A DNA stretch of 64,000 bases from Parelaphostrongylus tenuis (GCA_019055375.1 JAHQIW010000858.1:1-64000); one strand, 5' to 3'. Shown: positions 12,248 to 24,700, counted from the stretch's first letter. Notes: a model not told the origin generated them from the letters alone. Program-made: numbers and translations.

Positions 12248-15200
12248 ATGTGGTGCAATAAAAATGTACACAGTGAGTGTAGTAAGCGTATAGAATGTAG
12301 TAAAATATAAATTTAACCTATATTCTACTTTATTATTAATCTATTCACATATTTATTTTCCATTTATTTTACTATATATACTCACATATGCGCTGATACA
12401 TTCATAATTATGCACATATACAAATATTGATGGAGAAAAATGAAAAGCGTCTAAGTCTCTCGACGCTGGTCAATCTTTGAGAGATGCGGCATGCATTCGT
12501 CTTCAATTTTTAGAGTGATCGAATGCATATCTGACCTTTACAATGGCTCACAGTGGACTACATCTGTATCCACTCACTACTGCTTACTCTACCAGACAAG
12601 TCTAGCATCAGCTTACTGACCCCGGAGAGATGGAAGGCCTGGTGAACCATGAGCACAAGGTTGAACCATCAACTTTGTGTGCGGGGCAGATTACCTCTGA
12701 CCGCCGAGCTACTTGCGCTTTCAGATGAAAAATAGAGAAAATAGAGATGACATTATATTTATAATGAGAAAGATGGATTATATTTCTTTTTTGTGGCATG
12801 ATTTCATATGAACTTTATATGCAATTGAAACAATTAACAATTGAGTGACGTTGGCGATAAAGATATACTTGGCATACATAACAATATTGCAAATGCTAAC
12901 GAGTTGCTGTAAGTTTTTTTCATTATCACAGGTAAGTATGGATGATATCGCAACGATGCGTTTTAACGATGGAAAAGCTTCGTTTCTGCGTTCGGTCTCA
13001 CCAGAAGTTCGTCGTCAATTCGAAGATGTGTGGAATGATGAAGATATTCCCAGTGAATCACTCAGAATGTTCAAGGTATGGTATTATCTGAGTAGTTAAA
13101 ACGACGAGCACATGATGAAGTCAAGAGGACTCACTTTTATATTTCTCACCAATTTCAACCGAAAAATGTTCTACATTATCAATACGTGCATAAAGGAAAC
13201 GTGGCTTGAAATAAGTTGTGATTAATTACTAGATTACTATAATGCAATAGTGATTCATTTGAGGCATATCTTAAAAGCTAGTTAGCATAAATGTCATTTT
13301 TGCAGTACTATTTTTTTTTACTTCACACCGTCTGAATAACTCATGCCACAGTCCGCGTCAAGTGAAATATCACGTGTTGCACTGCTCTTTTTTAGGTCAA
13401 ATTTTCATTTTGTTTGTAGAACTTTATCAACGTTTCCATCTCAGTACTAATAAAAAACCCAACTAATATAAGGAGCAGCATGATAACGTGTTTGAGCCTT
13501 TTATGAGGTCAGATAAGTGTTAGACAGGCGCCTGTTTCGCCCTTCCGGACTCCTCAGTAGCGCAGTCTCCCTCGAATCAGCCGACCGAGGGGATATTTCC
13601 TCATATATAGGAATCGACGCCAAAAAGTAGACCGGGTAGGGTTTCAGGAATAGCGTTTGTGATAATCTCAGCACAAAAGAAAAATCACTATTTTTCCATA
13701 CTTCGAGACCAATTTTTTCTTGCATAGATCTATTTTTGAAGATTTTGCGCAGCACTTCATTAAAGACATAAAAACTCGTTAGGACAGAGTGACTTCGTGT
13801 ACTTCAAGCTTTTTCAAAAAGTTATAGCAATATAGTAAATAAATGGATCTCTTCCATACTGAACAGCACACGAACTATCACTATTCCTACAAAAAGATAC
13901 CAGTATTAACTGAAAGTACTTTGTCTGGCTTCAACAACTATTTTTGTCTTTTCACTTTTTTTAAGCTACTCACTTTCAGATACAGTTGTTGGCAGTTTCA
14001 TTATTAACTGCTAAGCAGCTCGAAGAGTACAACCGATGGGCCACCAGACGGCGTTATGTTTTGAAAGCCCGCGAACGCGAGCTAAGTCGCTTAAGTACAG
14101 ATGCCAGACGAATTCTGAAACGAATGAGCAGTAGACGTAAGATATTTCTTACCGCTTCTTTGCTATGACTGGTAAACAGAGCTTATACAAGAAGTTCCTT
14201 ATCGAATTATTGGTTATTTCGGATTCGAATACAGTTTAGTCTTAACTATTCAAGATGAATAAAAATGTGCAAGCACGAGGCCTCCTTCCTTACCTAATAG
14301 TGACCATAAATATTTTCTCTGTAAGAGGATCTGGTTGTTTGAGCAATTTTTCTATAGTGAAGTCGTGAGATTGCCATTGTAATGAGTTCTTTTGCTGATA
14401 TAAGAGAACTGGTAACACCAAAAATGAATTTCTGTTAGTTCGATTAATTTTTTTAGCAAAAATCTGAAACTCGCCAGCCACTCATTCTGCCATCTGACAT
14501 CACTGACGAAATCGCTCAAGATGTGAAGTTTGAAGCTACCTTATCTTTAGTTCGCGAGAGTTCTTATTTTCTACCCAGGTCTTAAGATAGCCGTGCCAGG
14601 ACGTTCCGAGGCCATCACCATCGAGTCTCGCTGGTTCTTGTGAATCATGGGGACTGTTGACGTTTTGCAACTGGATTTCATTTAGAGTGCGCGTTCGTTA
14701 CTCTGGAGCAATCAGCTCAACACAACGACCTCCTAATCCATGAAGTTATCTTATATTTTTTATAGAGCTCGGAATGGTTCAATTGTATCTCGTTTGAAAT
14801 ACATTATTGGTACCTTTACTGATCAAATATCTGATTAAGCGAAAAGATGCATCTAATTTTCATTCTTTATGCCTACAGTGTTAAACTACTTATGTTCGCG
14901 TACGTCAGTCATCGCGAATAGAGACAGATTTCACGGAGGCCCGGTTAAAATTTGAAAATTAGTTTCTATCTACATTTGGATGTTCAATTCTGGTTGAGCA
15001 TGACTTTTTTGAAATCCCATGCTAGGGCGTTTCTAAAGCCCAGAATGTCATCCAGCTATGTGAACTGCTGGGGTAAATGAGTTTTATAACTAGCATTCCT
15101 TAAATTTCTTCTACATTTTTGAAAAAAATGAATTTGCAAGCTGCATTAGCTCTGGTATTCGTAAAGGCTTGGCGTTTGATTAGTAACTAATTATCTTCCA

Positions 15201-17024
15201 TGTAACTGCTCAGAAACCTCATTTCGCAACAGGGGAAGACATTTTTTATGCCAGACACTTAGAGGGCAGTAACTAATGATGCCCTGTCTACATATACGAT
15301 TACTTAAACGACTCCGAGTTATGGCTAACGAAGCCATCTAGCTGTCTAAAATCGTCCAGCTAGATCAAACTTGACTCTCAGAATAAAATCATCCCATTTT
15401 GCTGATCTGATGCACGGAGAGGTTCTATAAGGCCTTCTGTAAGCCGTATTCGCATCAAATTACCTCAGTGATGTTACGAATGCAGTTATATGCATGGTTC
15501 ACCCCTAATCCCGATGAGATTGATCAACACCTAACACTTTTTTCGTTTCTATACTTTCCACAATCATGGTATGCATTCTCATCGCTGGTGGAGGTTAGTA
15601 AAATTTAAAAAAAGTGTAACCCAAATATTTTGAACCGCTCTTTTTTTGGTAACTAGATAAAAAAAGGAATGATGAATTGCTGAATTGGTGAGCAGTTGCT
15701 CGAGCGCAGCATCGCCAATGAAAAACGCAAAGATGTTTCTGCACAAAGGTTGCGAAAATTTGAAGACGATGACGTTGTTAATATTCTTGACCTTTTTCTA
15801 AACTACCATGGCATCATATTAATTTTGCAGTATTATCGCGATTACGGCTCAGCCGAGCAGATGTACGAAACCTTATATTTATCAGATGAAAATATGCACT
15901 CTTAAGCAGATCACAAATTTTTTTCACCAGTAGTCACAAATATATCAGGGTTCAGTAGACTTCCTAACTAATATGAAAGTATTCAAAAATGCTAACTTAT
16001 ATGGAAAAACTGAACCTCAACCGCTAGTTGAAACCGCGTTTTTCTCCTTACTATGGGCGCCGTGATACATCACGCCACCGAGGTCATCGCTCTGCCATTG
16101 CTCTTTTTGAATGAGAATAGTTGAAATTAGTGACATGCACCAGTGATATACTCCTCTTATATTCTACCATGATAAAATTGTATTTCCTCAAATCTTTAGA
16201 TCATTTTTCGTCTTGCGTTTTTCATGTTTCGAGTACTGATCGCATTGAGCAAACGGAATTCGTCAAGCAGATGGTGTGCCAATTTATGTCGTTGAGATTA
16301 ACATCTGGTACACTCATACCAGAACATTTTTGGAGCATTTCTCACAAATAGTGCTTTTAAGAATTTAGGATTAGGAATTTTACAATGAAATAAGTTCAGA
16401 ATAACTACAGATATGGCATCAGAATAACAGGGTAAGCTTTTATGATTTTTTTGGCATAAAAAATGACTTAGTCACTTAGATTCAAATTCCAAGTGATCAA
16501 ATGATCATTTCAAATTATGATTCTATTCAATCTGCTATAAAATTTCTCATAAGAGTTTTTCAAGTGATAAGCAGCAGCGGTTTTCATCTTTATGGTCAAT
16601 CTTCAAACCGAGTCATCAAAAATTTCTTTCGATTTCTCAAATGCTAAGCTTTTGCTAGAACAGATTTGAAGTATTAGTCACATCTATATTCTCATCAACA
16701 TTACTGAGATTACATGACTTAATAACAAAATCGCTTTGATAGTGAAAGAATTATGCCTTTTGTGTGTATCGAGTCGATATTAAGTAACTCAGAGATTCAG
16801 CGTGAACAACTGACGTTTGTCGTGGATAGTCTGAGAGTTACTTACTCGATATTCGTTTTAATTGTTATCCTACTTTTCCTTTCATTGTATCTATAACACA
16901 TGTGCTCGATATGTCTGTTTCAGATGGAGAAGACGAAGAGTTGATCGTATCGCCTTTAGTGAAACAAGAACTACGAAAATTCCTTATCGCCTTCAATCGA
17001 CGACGTTCCAGAGCGTTTGACTGA
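9662..17024 (+). CDS. Secreted nematode DUF148 (SXP/RAL-2, ANIS5-like) protein, 7 exons
   Basis: Seven exons (9662-9724, 9875-9966, 10031-10131, 11455-11540, 12932-13075, 13980-14136, 16924-17024) join with matching phases into 744 nt, a predicted 247-residue protein ending in TGA. Residues 1-21 form a signal peptide with a hydrophobic core, so secretion is expected. Residues ~31-85 and ~115-215 are two helical stretches. The second has the look of DUF148: FLRSVSPEVRRQFEDVW, then a Leu-rich helix with LLTAKQLEEYNRWA, then a long Arg/Glu-rich helix. Family members are small secreted or excreted nematode proteins, several of them immunodominant antigens that may bind cations. The molecular function here is unknown. 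An AATAAA lies at 17186-17191. The last junction (exon 6 to 7, 2.8 kb) is phase-consistent but the least certain, because other candidate exons lie inside that intron. Confidence 0.75.
9875..9966 (+). CDS. DUF148-type gene exon 2
   Basis: Preceded by the acceptor gcaattttcag and followed by TTTG|GTACTA. Begins in phase 0 and ends with two bases (TG). Encodes the start of the mature protein, with one Cys (EQKCGLP) and an acidic helix ending LPDYAQAELDEV. Confidence 0.75.
10031..10131 (+). CDS. DUF148-type gene exon 3
   Basis: Acceptor ttgctcag. The first base G completes a Trp codon with exon 2 (TG|G). Encodes RTWLPGTPCTKELEIQQD and a following helix, and ends CGA AAA A|GTATGC in phase 1. Its Cys (about residue 60) may pair with the exon 2 Cys (about residue 31), which is inferred. 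Confidence 0.75.
11455..11540 (+). CDS. DUF148-type gene exon 4: polar linker
   Basis: Acceptor gattttttcag. Two leading bases complete a Lys codon. Encodes a Ser/Arg-rich and then Asp-rich linker (ESENSSRRRY, then FDYDDDY) between the two helical parts. Ends CAA|GTAATT in phase 0. Confidence 0.7.
12215..12244. repeat. (AT)n microsatellite
   Basis: An uninterrupted AT dinucleotide run of about 30 bases lies inside intron 4 of the DUF148-type gene. Confidence 0.95.
12450..12725 (-). mobile_element. SINE-A copy (tRNA-headed)
   Basis: Read on the minus strand, the element starts near 12725 with a tRNA-like head (A box agctcggcggtcag, B box gatggttcaacc). It ends near 12450 with the tail shared by other copies (tgcatgccgcatctct, tgatcaa-like). 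It sits in intron 4 of the DUF148-type gene, antisense to it. Confidence 0.7.
12932..13075 (+). CDS. DUF148-type gene exon 5: start of DUF148 core
   Basis: Acceptor cattatcacag, donor TTCAAG|GTATGG, phase 0 at both ends, 48 codons. Carries the most family-like segment, FLRSVSPEVRRQFEDVW, followed by NDEDIPSESL. Confidence 0.8.
13980..14136 (+). CDS. DUF148-type gene exon 6: long charged helix
   Basis: Acceptor cactttcag. Encodes LLTAKQLEEYNRWATRR and then a long Arg/Glu-rich helix ending KRMSSR. Donor AGAC|GTAAGA leaves one base (C), so the next exon must supply two. Confidence 0.8.
14457..14578 (+). CDS. Candidate extra exon in last DUF148-gene intron
   Basis: After the acceptor aatttttttag a frame is open for 40 codons (ETRQPLILPSDITDEIAQDV in its first half) to a donor CCCAG|GTCTTA. 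Composition looks coding. It is in phase 0, whereas exon 6 leaves one base, so a direct join gives an early stop. It may need an unseen small exon, or be an alternative or decayed exon. Confidence 0.35.
15693..15905 (+). CDS. Candidate alternative terminal exon(s)
   Basis: An open frame gives QLLERSIANEKRKDVSAQRL, then an acidic stretch, and finally YYRDYGSAEQMYETLYLSD and a TAA. A 57-nt in-frame segment (15774-15830, GTTGTT to TTTTGCAG) could be a retained or removed mini-intron. The acceptor (ggtgag or gagcag) lacks a good pyrimidine run, and no phase-compatible upstream partner was found. Confidence 0.3.
   Translation, partial: QLLERSIANEKRKDVSAQRLRKFEDDDVVNILDLFLNYHGIILILQYYRDYGSAEQMYETLYLSDENMHS
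16924..17024 (+). CDS. DUF148-type gene exon 7: C-terminus (probable)
   Basis: Acceptor tctgtttcag. Two leading bases (AT) complete a His codon with exon 6, then 32 codons run to TGA: GEDEELIVSPLVKQELRKFL and a basic tail ending SRAFD. Phase and stop agree with the model. The 2.8 kb intron before it makes the link less certain than the others. Confidence 0.6.
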
Positions 17025-19810
17025 TATTCATATAACATCCTGACCATAAAAATTTCACTTTGATGACTTTGGTGTGATTTGATTTTAGCGTAAAATTAAA
17101 GCCACCGTATCGCTATGTGTTATTTCAACCATCCCCGGGCGGCTTTCTATGAATTGTCGCAAGTGACGCGCGATTTTCGTTATTTAATAAAAACTTTTTT
17201 CTCCGTTTCGCGTGTACTAGTCTAATACTACACACTTTTCTTCAAGCGCTCATACACTTTTTAACATATAAACACCTATGTGCGAAGAAACCTTCGAGTG
17301 TGAAACAAACGTAAGAATCTTCACGCTCGTATAGCACACTATCAAGACTTTCTCAAAAACCAAATTAAACTTCGGACTCATCGAGATTTATGCTACTGAA
17401 TGAGTATTAGTAAAGTCCAATGAGAACCTATGCACTTATCCTAACCGCGCAAACAAAGCACTCGAGTGTGAAACATAATTTTATTTCCGTCGCTACAAAG
17501 TACTGAAGAGCCCTTTTCAGAAATGAAGCACATTATTGTAATAGGCAAAGTTTAAACTTTATAAAACACTTAGAGTTTTAGTAAAGGGTTTTGTGCAGGG
17601 AAGAACTTCTGAAAATTTGAGGTCAAAAACAACCTTCACCGTCCGGAAGGAGTTAATGCGCCGTCGTACTCATCGATGAGGACTGCGCATATCGATTACT
17701 TGAAAAAAAAATTCAAGCTTCATCAACACGTAAATGCATAAATGCCCTATTATTCTCACATAACTCCCATCAGATCCAGTTTTTTGAGGATCAATATTGA
17801 TATGCATACGACTGCTGACACTAATGACAGGCCGAAATTAATAAAAATTGAATAGTAGACGTATACATATTTATTAGAGTTCAAATTATGTCACAGATTT
17901 CCGAGACAATAAATCAGAAATGGCGAAAAAAATCGATCACTACGATGTAATCTGGATTATTGACGGATTTTTCAAGAAAAAGAAATTATTTCACGTATTC
18001 ACCCCAATTCGCAGCAGTGTCATAGTTCATAGCTAAGACGATGACAACAGGCGAATCGGAGTGCAAACGTTGAGATTGAGTGTTGCAGTTGTCGAGTAGT
18101 TCCCGAGCACTGACAAGAATCATGCCGATCATTCCAGTTCGCAACAGTGTCATAGTGCCGACAAGGACAATGACGGCCGTCGAACTGGTATGTTCAGCAA
18201 GTTGGCATAGATTAGAAAATCGCTGAGTTGATGAAACTCAGCCTATGAATAACCAAGAATTGAATGAATGATGGTTGCTGGTACGGCAGAGATATTATAC
18301 ACCATAGAAGAGGCGTGGTCGACCTGAGCATTTCCCGCCATTCCCGCAAACGGCCTCGACCAACACCATTGGCGATGTGAGCGCCATTCACCACATCAAG
18401 CATTGCCTTAGGCATTATCTCTAGTCTCACGGTATCATTCTACACTTTAGACAATAACCGTATTCCAAACGACACCTCAATAACAGAGATCCCCTATGAT
18501 GAACAGACCAAAACCGCTTGGAAAGTGTGAATACTCGAAGTACTTTAGAAGTATATATAGGAAAGAAGAAGAAAACTATCAAGAACGTTTCTTTCATGAA
18601 TCATTCACCAACTATCACCAAGTACTTATGAAATTTGATAGTTTGTTCATATAAATCCGACTTCGACTCAGTGCAACACGATCAATCATTTTTTGTTTTC
18701 TCTATCTGTCATATGAATTATTGCGATAAGGATCATTTTATAGAAAACAGACACATTAAAATAACTCATGCAGAAATTTATATGCAAAAAAAAAACGACA
18801 GGTGATAATGAAAGTGGGCACTAATCTCTGATAAATTTTGTTATCTACGTTCAATGTTTGAAGCATCTGCCAAGGCTTGTAGAATACCTGGCACATGGCT
18901 ATATACGTTAGTAAACTGAACTAGGCAAGGAAATATGGCTGATAGAGCCTTTTGCACACTCTTATCACCTCAACATATTTTTATCATGGTATTATTTGAC
19001 GTATTTATAAGATTTAGCATATGACAGAGGTTATAGGTGTTAGCTTTTTTTTCTCATCAGGCTTTGTTATCTAATAATGTGCAATGGATTTTGAGAATGA
19101 GTCAGCTCGCCTAGTTCAAATAAAAACCACTCACGTTCGAATACTTGCTCTCCTACATAGATAACGCATCTTCACGAAGAATTGTTCTCCTCAAGGACAA
19201 CAGCTTAAGATTCCGCGTTCTTTTTTGTAGAAGGCTTGTTTTTCTGGACTTTTAATAAGCCCGCACCACGATGTTCTCATGCAGCCTACACAAGCAATAG
19301 ACGGCTGATTATGGTAGGAAAAAAGTTTACTAGATCGAGACTACGTTTCCTCCGCAGCGTTTGCATCTCTAGACAAAGAGTTTTCCTCAACGACCCTATC
19401 AAACAAAAATATCCAAATAAGAAGAAGAGATAAGAAGTAAAGTGAAGTACACACAAGCTTCAGGTTGAATACAATAAGAGATTCAATGTATTGTTAAATG
19501 CATATAAATGTCATCTAATGAACGTTGTTGGTATCGGTAATGTGAATCTACATTGATATATTTGTCATAAATCTTCGATTCAACTGATATTCATAGAACT
19601 TTTGATAACAGTATTTTAAACAATCATATTTCATACCACTTTCATCCAAATGAAATTTGAATGGGAGGAAAACAGTACCGAAAAAAGAACATTAGGGCCC
19701 AATTTGTCACGTTTTCCATGTAGCTGAGCGGGAAAGTCGTCACTTAAGATGAAAAAAAAAACGAGTTGAAAAACGCTCCACTCAGGTGCTTCAGATATGT
19801 TATACGGTAG
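17025..19810. other. Intergenic region between the convergent genes
   Basis: No supported gene. Fold-back-type motifs (cgagtgtgaaac near 17296 and 17464) occur at 17.28-17.54 kb. Two diverged ~130-bp units sharing cagtgtcatagt and acaatgac/gatgacaa occur at about 18010-18060 and 18140-18185. The rest is AT-rich. Confidence 0.45.
17186..17191 (+). promoter_or_regulatory. Possible poly(A) signal of the DUF148-type gene
   Basis: An AATAAA hexamer occurs 162 bases past the predicted stop codon on the coding strand. This is a candidate only, because AATAAA is frequent in AT-rich DNA. Confidence 0.35.
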
Positions 19811-19814
19811 ATAG

Positions 19815-20130
19815 AAAGATATAGAATAAAGCTCTGATCTTTCATCAATCTCTGTAGGATGCGCCATGCATTCGTCGGCAATTTTTAGACTTCGTCTGAG
19901 GCGACTGAATTCATATCTGGCCTTTACAATCACTCGCGGTTGCCTACCCCTGTATCGAGTCAATGCTGCCTATCCTCCTAGACAGGTCTGAAGCCAGTCT
20001 GGCACCAATTCACCGACCCTGGACCTCGGAGGGATGGATAGCTTGGTGAGCCATGGGCGCGAGATTGACCCATCGACCTTGTGTGTGCGACACACACCTA
20101 TAACCTCTGCGCCACATGCTCTCCTACTGT
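19815..20130 (-). mobile_element. SINE-A copy (tRNA-headed), near full length
   Basis: On the minus strand the head begins near 20130 with gcatgtggcgcagaggtta (A box), followed by gatgggtcaatctcg (B box). It continues through the shared body (ccatccctccgagg, ggccagatatg) to the tail with gaatgcatggcgcatcc. It lies in the gap between the two convergent genes. Confidence 0.8.
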
Positions 20131-21560
20131 AGATATAGTAAGTATTAAAAAATAAATAAATATACATGACGGATAAGCAAAAGTATCAAGATTTCCCTTA
20201 GAACGTCATGACCTATAATTTTTTCATTAATTGCTTTCGGTATCATCAAAGCCGTGGTGGCATTGTTCGCCAGTGATTCACCTGCGTGGGTCTTTTTTTT
20301 GTACAGATCACTTTTCCTATACAAATCCATTGTATTTTCACGTTCAAAAAACTATCGAGAGGAACATTGCGAAGAATAAGCTGGAACTGTAACAAAACCA
20401 GAGCGATGGATTATGACTTGGAATCTTCTCATTGTCATGAATTTTAATAATAAGTATATGAAGAACAAGAGTTTCGAATTAATTTTTATAAAAAGTGAAC
20501 CTATGGTTGTAAAAATTCAATATAGGATAACAGCATACGAGCATACGAGTATTTTGTGAGATATTGAGCAATACAACAATAACCGATGGTGAAAAACTGT
20601 AATAAATCATTTCGTTGTACAATTAATCAAAATCAAAACGACATAACGAGAATAGAAATTTTATAGTGGCAAAATCATTCGGCATATATAGTGAATATGT
20701 ATTGAACAAGTGACTCTTGCAATATTTTGCACCGTAAGTTTCACAGCTCTTTCGTAGACGGAAAATTTTTGCATAGGAAGAAAATACATTCTATTTACAT
20801 TGCTTTATAAACAACCATCACGGTCAATCAGCATCAGTGGTTTTTGACGGAAATTGCAGCAAAAATGCTCATAATTTCCCTTTTATGTGAATTTGGAAAC
20901 CATCACTATTTCGCTTCGCATACGAGAAAAAAGTGAACAGTAGCACTCTTCACGCCTCATTTGATTAGGAATTGAAGTGTAGTGTGGGTGAAGAAAAACA
21001 GCCAGTCTTCGCTTCTCGTTTCCGCTCATGCTTTTTGTATTTACTGTACAATTGTTCTATGACATATTTAAAGTATTATATCAGCGAAATAATTAGAGAT
21101 GCTAAACTCTGAATCGACCTCCGACTTAATTCCGAATTGAAGATTAGTGAAACTCTCCATCTTATAAGAGTTAGAAAATGGTGTCAAACCTGCTTGGAAA
21201 GATAGAATACTGACTTTACACATCCATAGGCCACCACAAGTCATTTTGCAGGTCACGCATGCATTCATTCACCCTTACATTGATACGAGTGGAATTGAGT
21301 ACACAGAGCATATTTGAGTGATTGATCACTTTATCTTTGATTCTTCATTTCTTATACTATAATAGCTTACTTCCCGGAAAGCTCGCGCCAATTAGTGCAA
21401 GCACTTTCGTTACAAACTCTTCAAATGCATAGAATACGTTGAAAGTTTAATACAATGACTTGGCATACACATTACTAGAAGCGAAGCAGGTGTGTTTCTG
21501 TGTTGAATACGATGAGGCTTTAATGATAACAAATAAGATGTAAATCGGCTAGTAGATATA
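20131..21560. other. 3' flank of the receptor gene, nothing recognised
   Basis: AT-rich sequence with no exon-like frame or repeat that I could identify. Confidence 0.45.
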
Positions 21561-21566
21561 TTTATT
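21561..21566 (-). promoter_or_regulatory. Probable poly(A) signal of the receptor gene
   Basis: AATAAA on the minus strand lies 40 bases past the TAG stop at 21606, the usual spacing for a short nematode 3' UTR. Confidence 0.6.
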
Positions 21567-21605
21567 AATTTTTAATTGTGCTGATAATGCTATTCTCTAG
21601 GTGTA

Positions 21606-21764
21606 CTAAGGCTGAGCGCTCAAACGTCGTCGTCGTTGTTCAAGTACACTCTTTGGACAGAGAATTTTCTTGAATGCCCGTCGAAATTCCAAATTGAGAA
21701 TGCCATAGAGAAATGGATTCAGTGATGAGTTTATATAACCCAACCACGTGAATGCTTGATTCAC
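21606..21764 (-). CDS. Receptor last exon: TM7 and C-tail
   Basis: Acceptor ctattttcag, phase 0, 52 codons plus TAG. Encodes [17 protein letters not shown] (NPxxY motif) and helix 8 ([12 protein letters not shown], a likely palmitoylated Cys). It ends in a short basic tail with four Arg in a row. Confidence 0.93.
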   Translation of the reverse strand: MNQAFTWLGYINSSLNPFLYGILNLEFRRAFKKILCPKSVLEQRRRRLSAQP

Positions 21765-24700
21765 CTGAAAATAGATGGAAACATACAGGCATGAAATCGA
21801 AGCGAATCAAACAAGCTATAAATTTCGGAGATTTTCTTCAGTCTGTTTCGGTTCTTTCTGATTAAGAGGAAGAAATGGAGAACCGATCCCATTCGCTTGA
21901 AAGGAACCCTTCATAGGATTGTTAGTAACCATTCGAAAGTTAAAACTTGAGGATACAGCCCCGTGTTGCCAGTTTTTCAAAACACTCCTTTATAACCCTA
22001 TAGCATCCAGATCAAAAATATGTTTCACACTCGCTTTTCGCCTTCTTTTTTAACGCGCATATAATTCGCTGGAAGCTGAAATGCATATAAATGTGCAGAA
22101 GAATTTTCGTAGTATCTCAGCCAGTTGTTTTATCTGGAGTTTCTTCCAAAGCGGAGAAAAAATGCCCAATTGAATGACAACCATCGGTAGTACCGCCTCG
22201 TCTCGCCCCGCCACGTCCCCTGCCGCGGTTTTCGCCTTGTCGAATTAAATGTAAAACTCGACCTTAATTTCTCTGCTAAACCGCTTTTGCAGAAAATAAG
22301 CACATCGCTGGAATCGGAAAGCATTACGCTATCAAGTGATTGCTATTAGCTTAAAGAAAGAATCTATAGCTTCTCTGATCCGCGAGGTTCAAAGCATAAA
22401 TCAAATGACCAGAAAAGATCAAAGGATCAAAAGAGCTTTCTAAAAAACAAACGCTCTTCTGAGTTCTTTAAAATTCGTGATATAGCTTGAGTACTAGCAC
22501 TCTAAGTAAGGTGTTTTGTCAGGATATATAAGCGAGATAGGAAAAAAAAACACTTGGTTTTATGGAACATGATTTTATTTTGAATGTTACGACGTCATAA
22601 AGGGGTGTCTTGAAAAACCGGCGAAGTGGGGCTGTAGCCACAAGTTTCAGCTTTCGGACGGTTACTAACATTCCTGTAAAAAGTCCCTCTCAAGAGAATT
22701 AGTTTTCTATTTATTCCCTCCTAACCAAAGAGAATCTCTTTTTCTTCTCGTTATGCGGCAGAAAATCGGAATAAAGTGGAAGAAGGCATCTTGTCGTGTT
22801 AACAGATAAGGTTATAGAGAGTAAATGTTATAGAAATGTTCGAGAATTGGAAGTAAGGTGTAAAAATATCCATCTCATGATTTTCATAAAGAAAAAGATA
22901 AGAAACCCAAAATATCTCTAATGCGTAAATGCAGAGAATTTGGTACTTTTTCGTTATCCGTGTCCTGTTTCGACTCCTTGATAAAAAATCATATTTTGGT
23001 TGCTTTCAAAGTCTGAGTAGTCATCCGATTTTATCTTCAAATTGGCTTTGATATTGGGCTATACGAGCAAAAATGAAATTATGTTCTTCATTCAAACACT
23101 CCTACCTGAGCAAAGATATTTTTTTAGACTTTCAGTAACTGGTATAGATCAAATCTCGCTGATTCCAATGACGTATTTAGTTTTTGAAAGAAACTTTTGG
23201 GAGCTGCAACAATCAAAAAATATTGGGTTTCTCAAATTTGGCACTGGAAAAAGCAAGGTGGCTTAGCGACCTTGTTGCTATGTTACTATCCACATACCGG
23301 CATAGCACGGTGGCTTAGTGTCCATGTTACGATGCGCAAAAATTATTCTTTTGGCTGTTACAAGGCACTAAAGGGTTCTTTCCAAAATTCCAATGTTAAA
23401 ATCGACAGGATTCAAGCTATAGAATGATTGCTAAAAGTATAGAGCAAAAGCCTTGTTCAGCGAGGAATATTTGAATGTGATATAAATTTATTTTGCTCCT
23501 AGAGCGCAGTAATGAAGCCATATTGAAGATTAATCAAACCGTTGAAATCTTTAAGAGCTGAGCTATTAGGCAATTGCTCAAACTTGAGGAACAAGCGTAA
23601 GACAATTTTTTCGAAAGATCGGAAAAAGGTGCGGTGACGAAAACGATCTAAATTTTCTGCAACCCGGTCTTTTTTTGGTAATACAGCGCAATACAAGAAG
23701 TTCTTTTGCGCAAACCAATTATATCATTAGAATTTTTGACTTGGCCAATCGACTAATTATTGAAAATCTGGAGAAATGGCTTTGTTCATCAACAAATGTT
23801 CAAGTGAGAAAGAAATTTTTATTCTTGTTGTTTCAGCATAATAATGGGACCATTTTGGAAACAAAATACGTCATTGAAATTCTCTTAGTTTAAGCTATCG
23901 AACGATCACTAATACTCTAAGAAAGACGAGAAATTCTCTTTTTCCCGAGGGGTCGAAACAGGGCATGGATAACGGAAAAGTACCAAAAATTTAGTAAAAG
24001 GTAAGTTCTGTACATAACTAACCACAAATAATCTTAGAAGTTGTTTGTATGTATGTAGGATTCTACAGTAAACACAAAAATCCAAATTTAATCAAGAGAA
24101 TTGATTCATGGTGTGGTAGGAAGTTATAGCCACACCACATCTCAAAGAATCTATCAAACAGCATTTTCCATCTTTTTGAAACTTACATAATAATGATTTC
24201 GTTAAAGAGTTTTTTTGAACATACTTTTGGATGAAGTGTACAGGTATCGCAGAACGGAAGAATCACGTAGGCACAGAAGAACGGTAGCCAACAAAATGTG
24301 AACACAAATATTATAACGGCAATCGTCTTCGCTGCTCGTTTTTCTTTCGCCACACTGATCTTCTCACGATGTCGAAGCATTGCCGTTGGATTCTTCAAGA
24401 AAAAAGATGGAAATATTGAATAAAGTAAGAGGTTTAATGTGAAAAATAGAAACACCTCAAAGCAGGTTTTCAGATCACTTTTATGTCTGTAGTGGTCAAA
24501 GATGTCCTTTGAGGGACATGGCTTTGTTTTGATCCTTAATCTTGGCTAGCTATACTCTTCATTTATTGCGTTGAATAAATTGATACGAAAATGCCATGAA
24601 GTGGGGAGGGGGAGGGTTGAGAACATTGACTTAACAGATTGGAAGGCTATCGCAGGTCTATTTTGAGGCTAAATATTTATCAGGTAGCTTCCATAATGTT

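Noticed and set aside
19631..19963. 110-codon minus ORF
   Set aside because: Half of it reads through a SINE-A tail, so it is not a gene.
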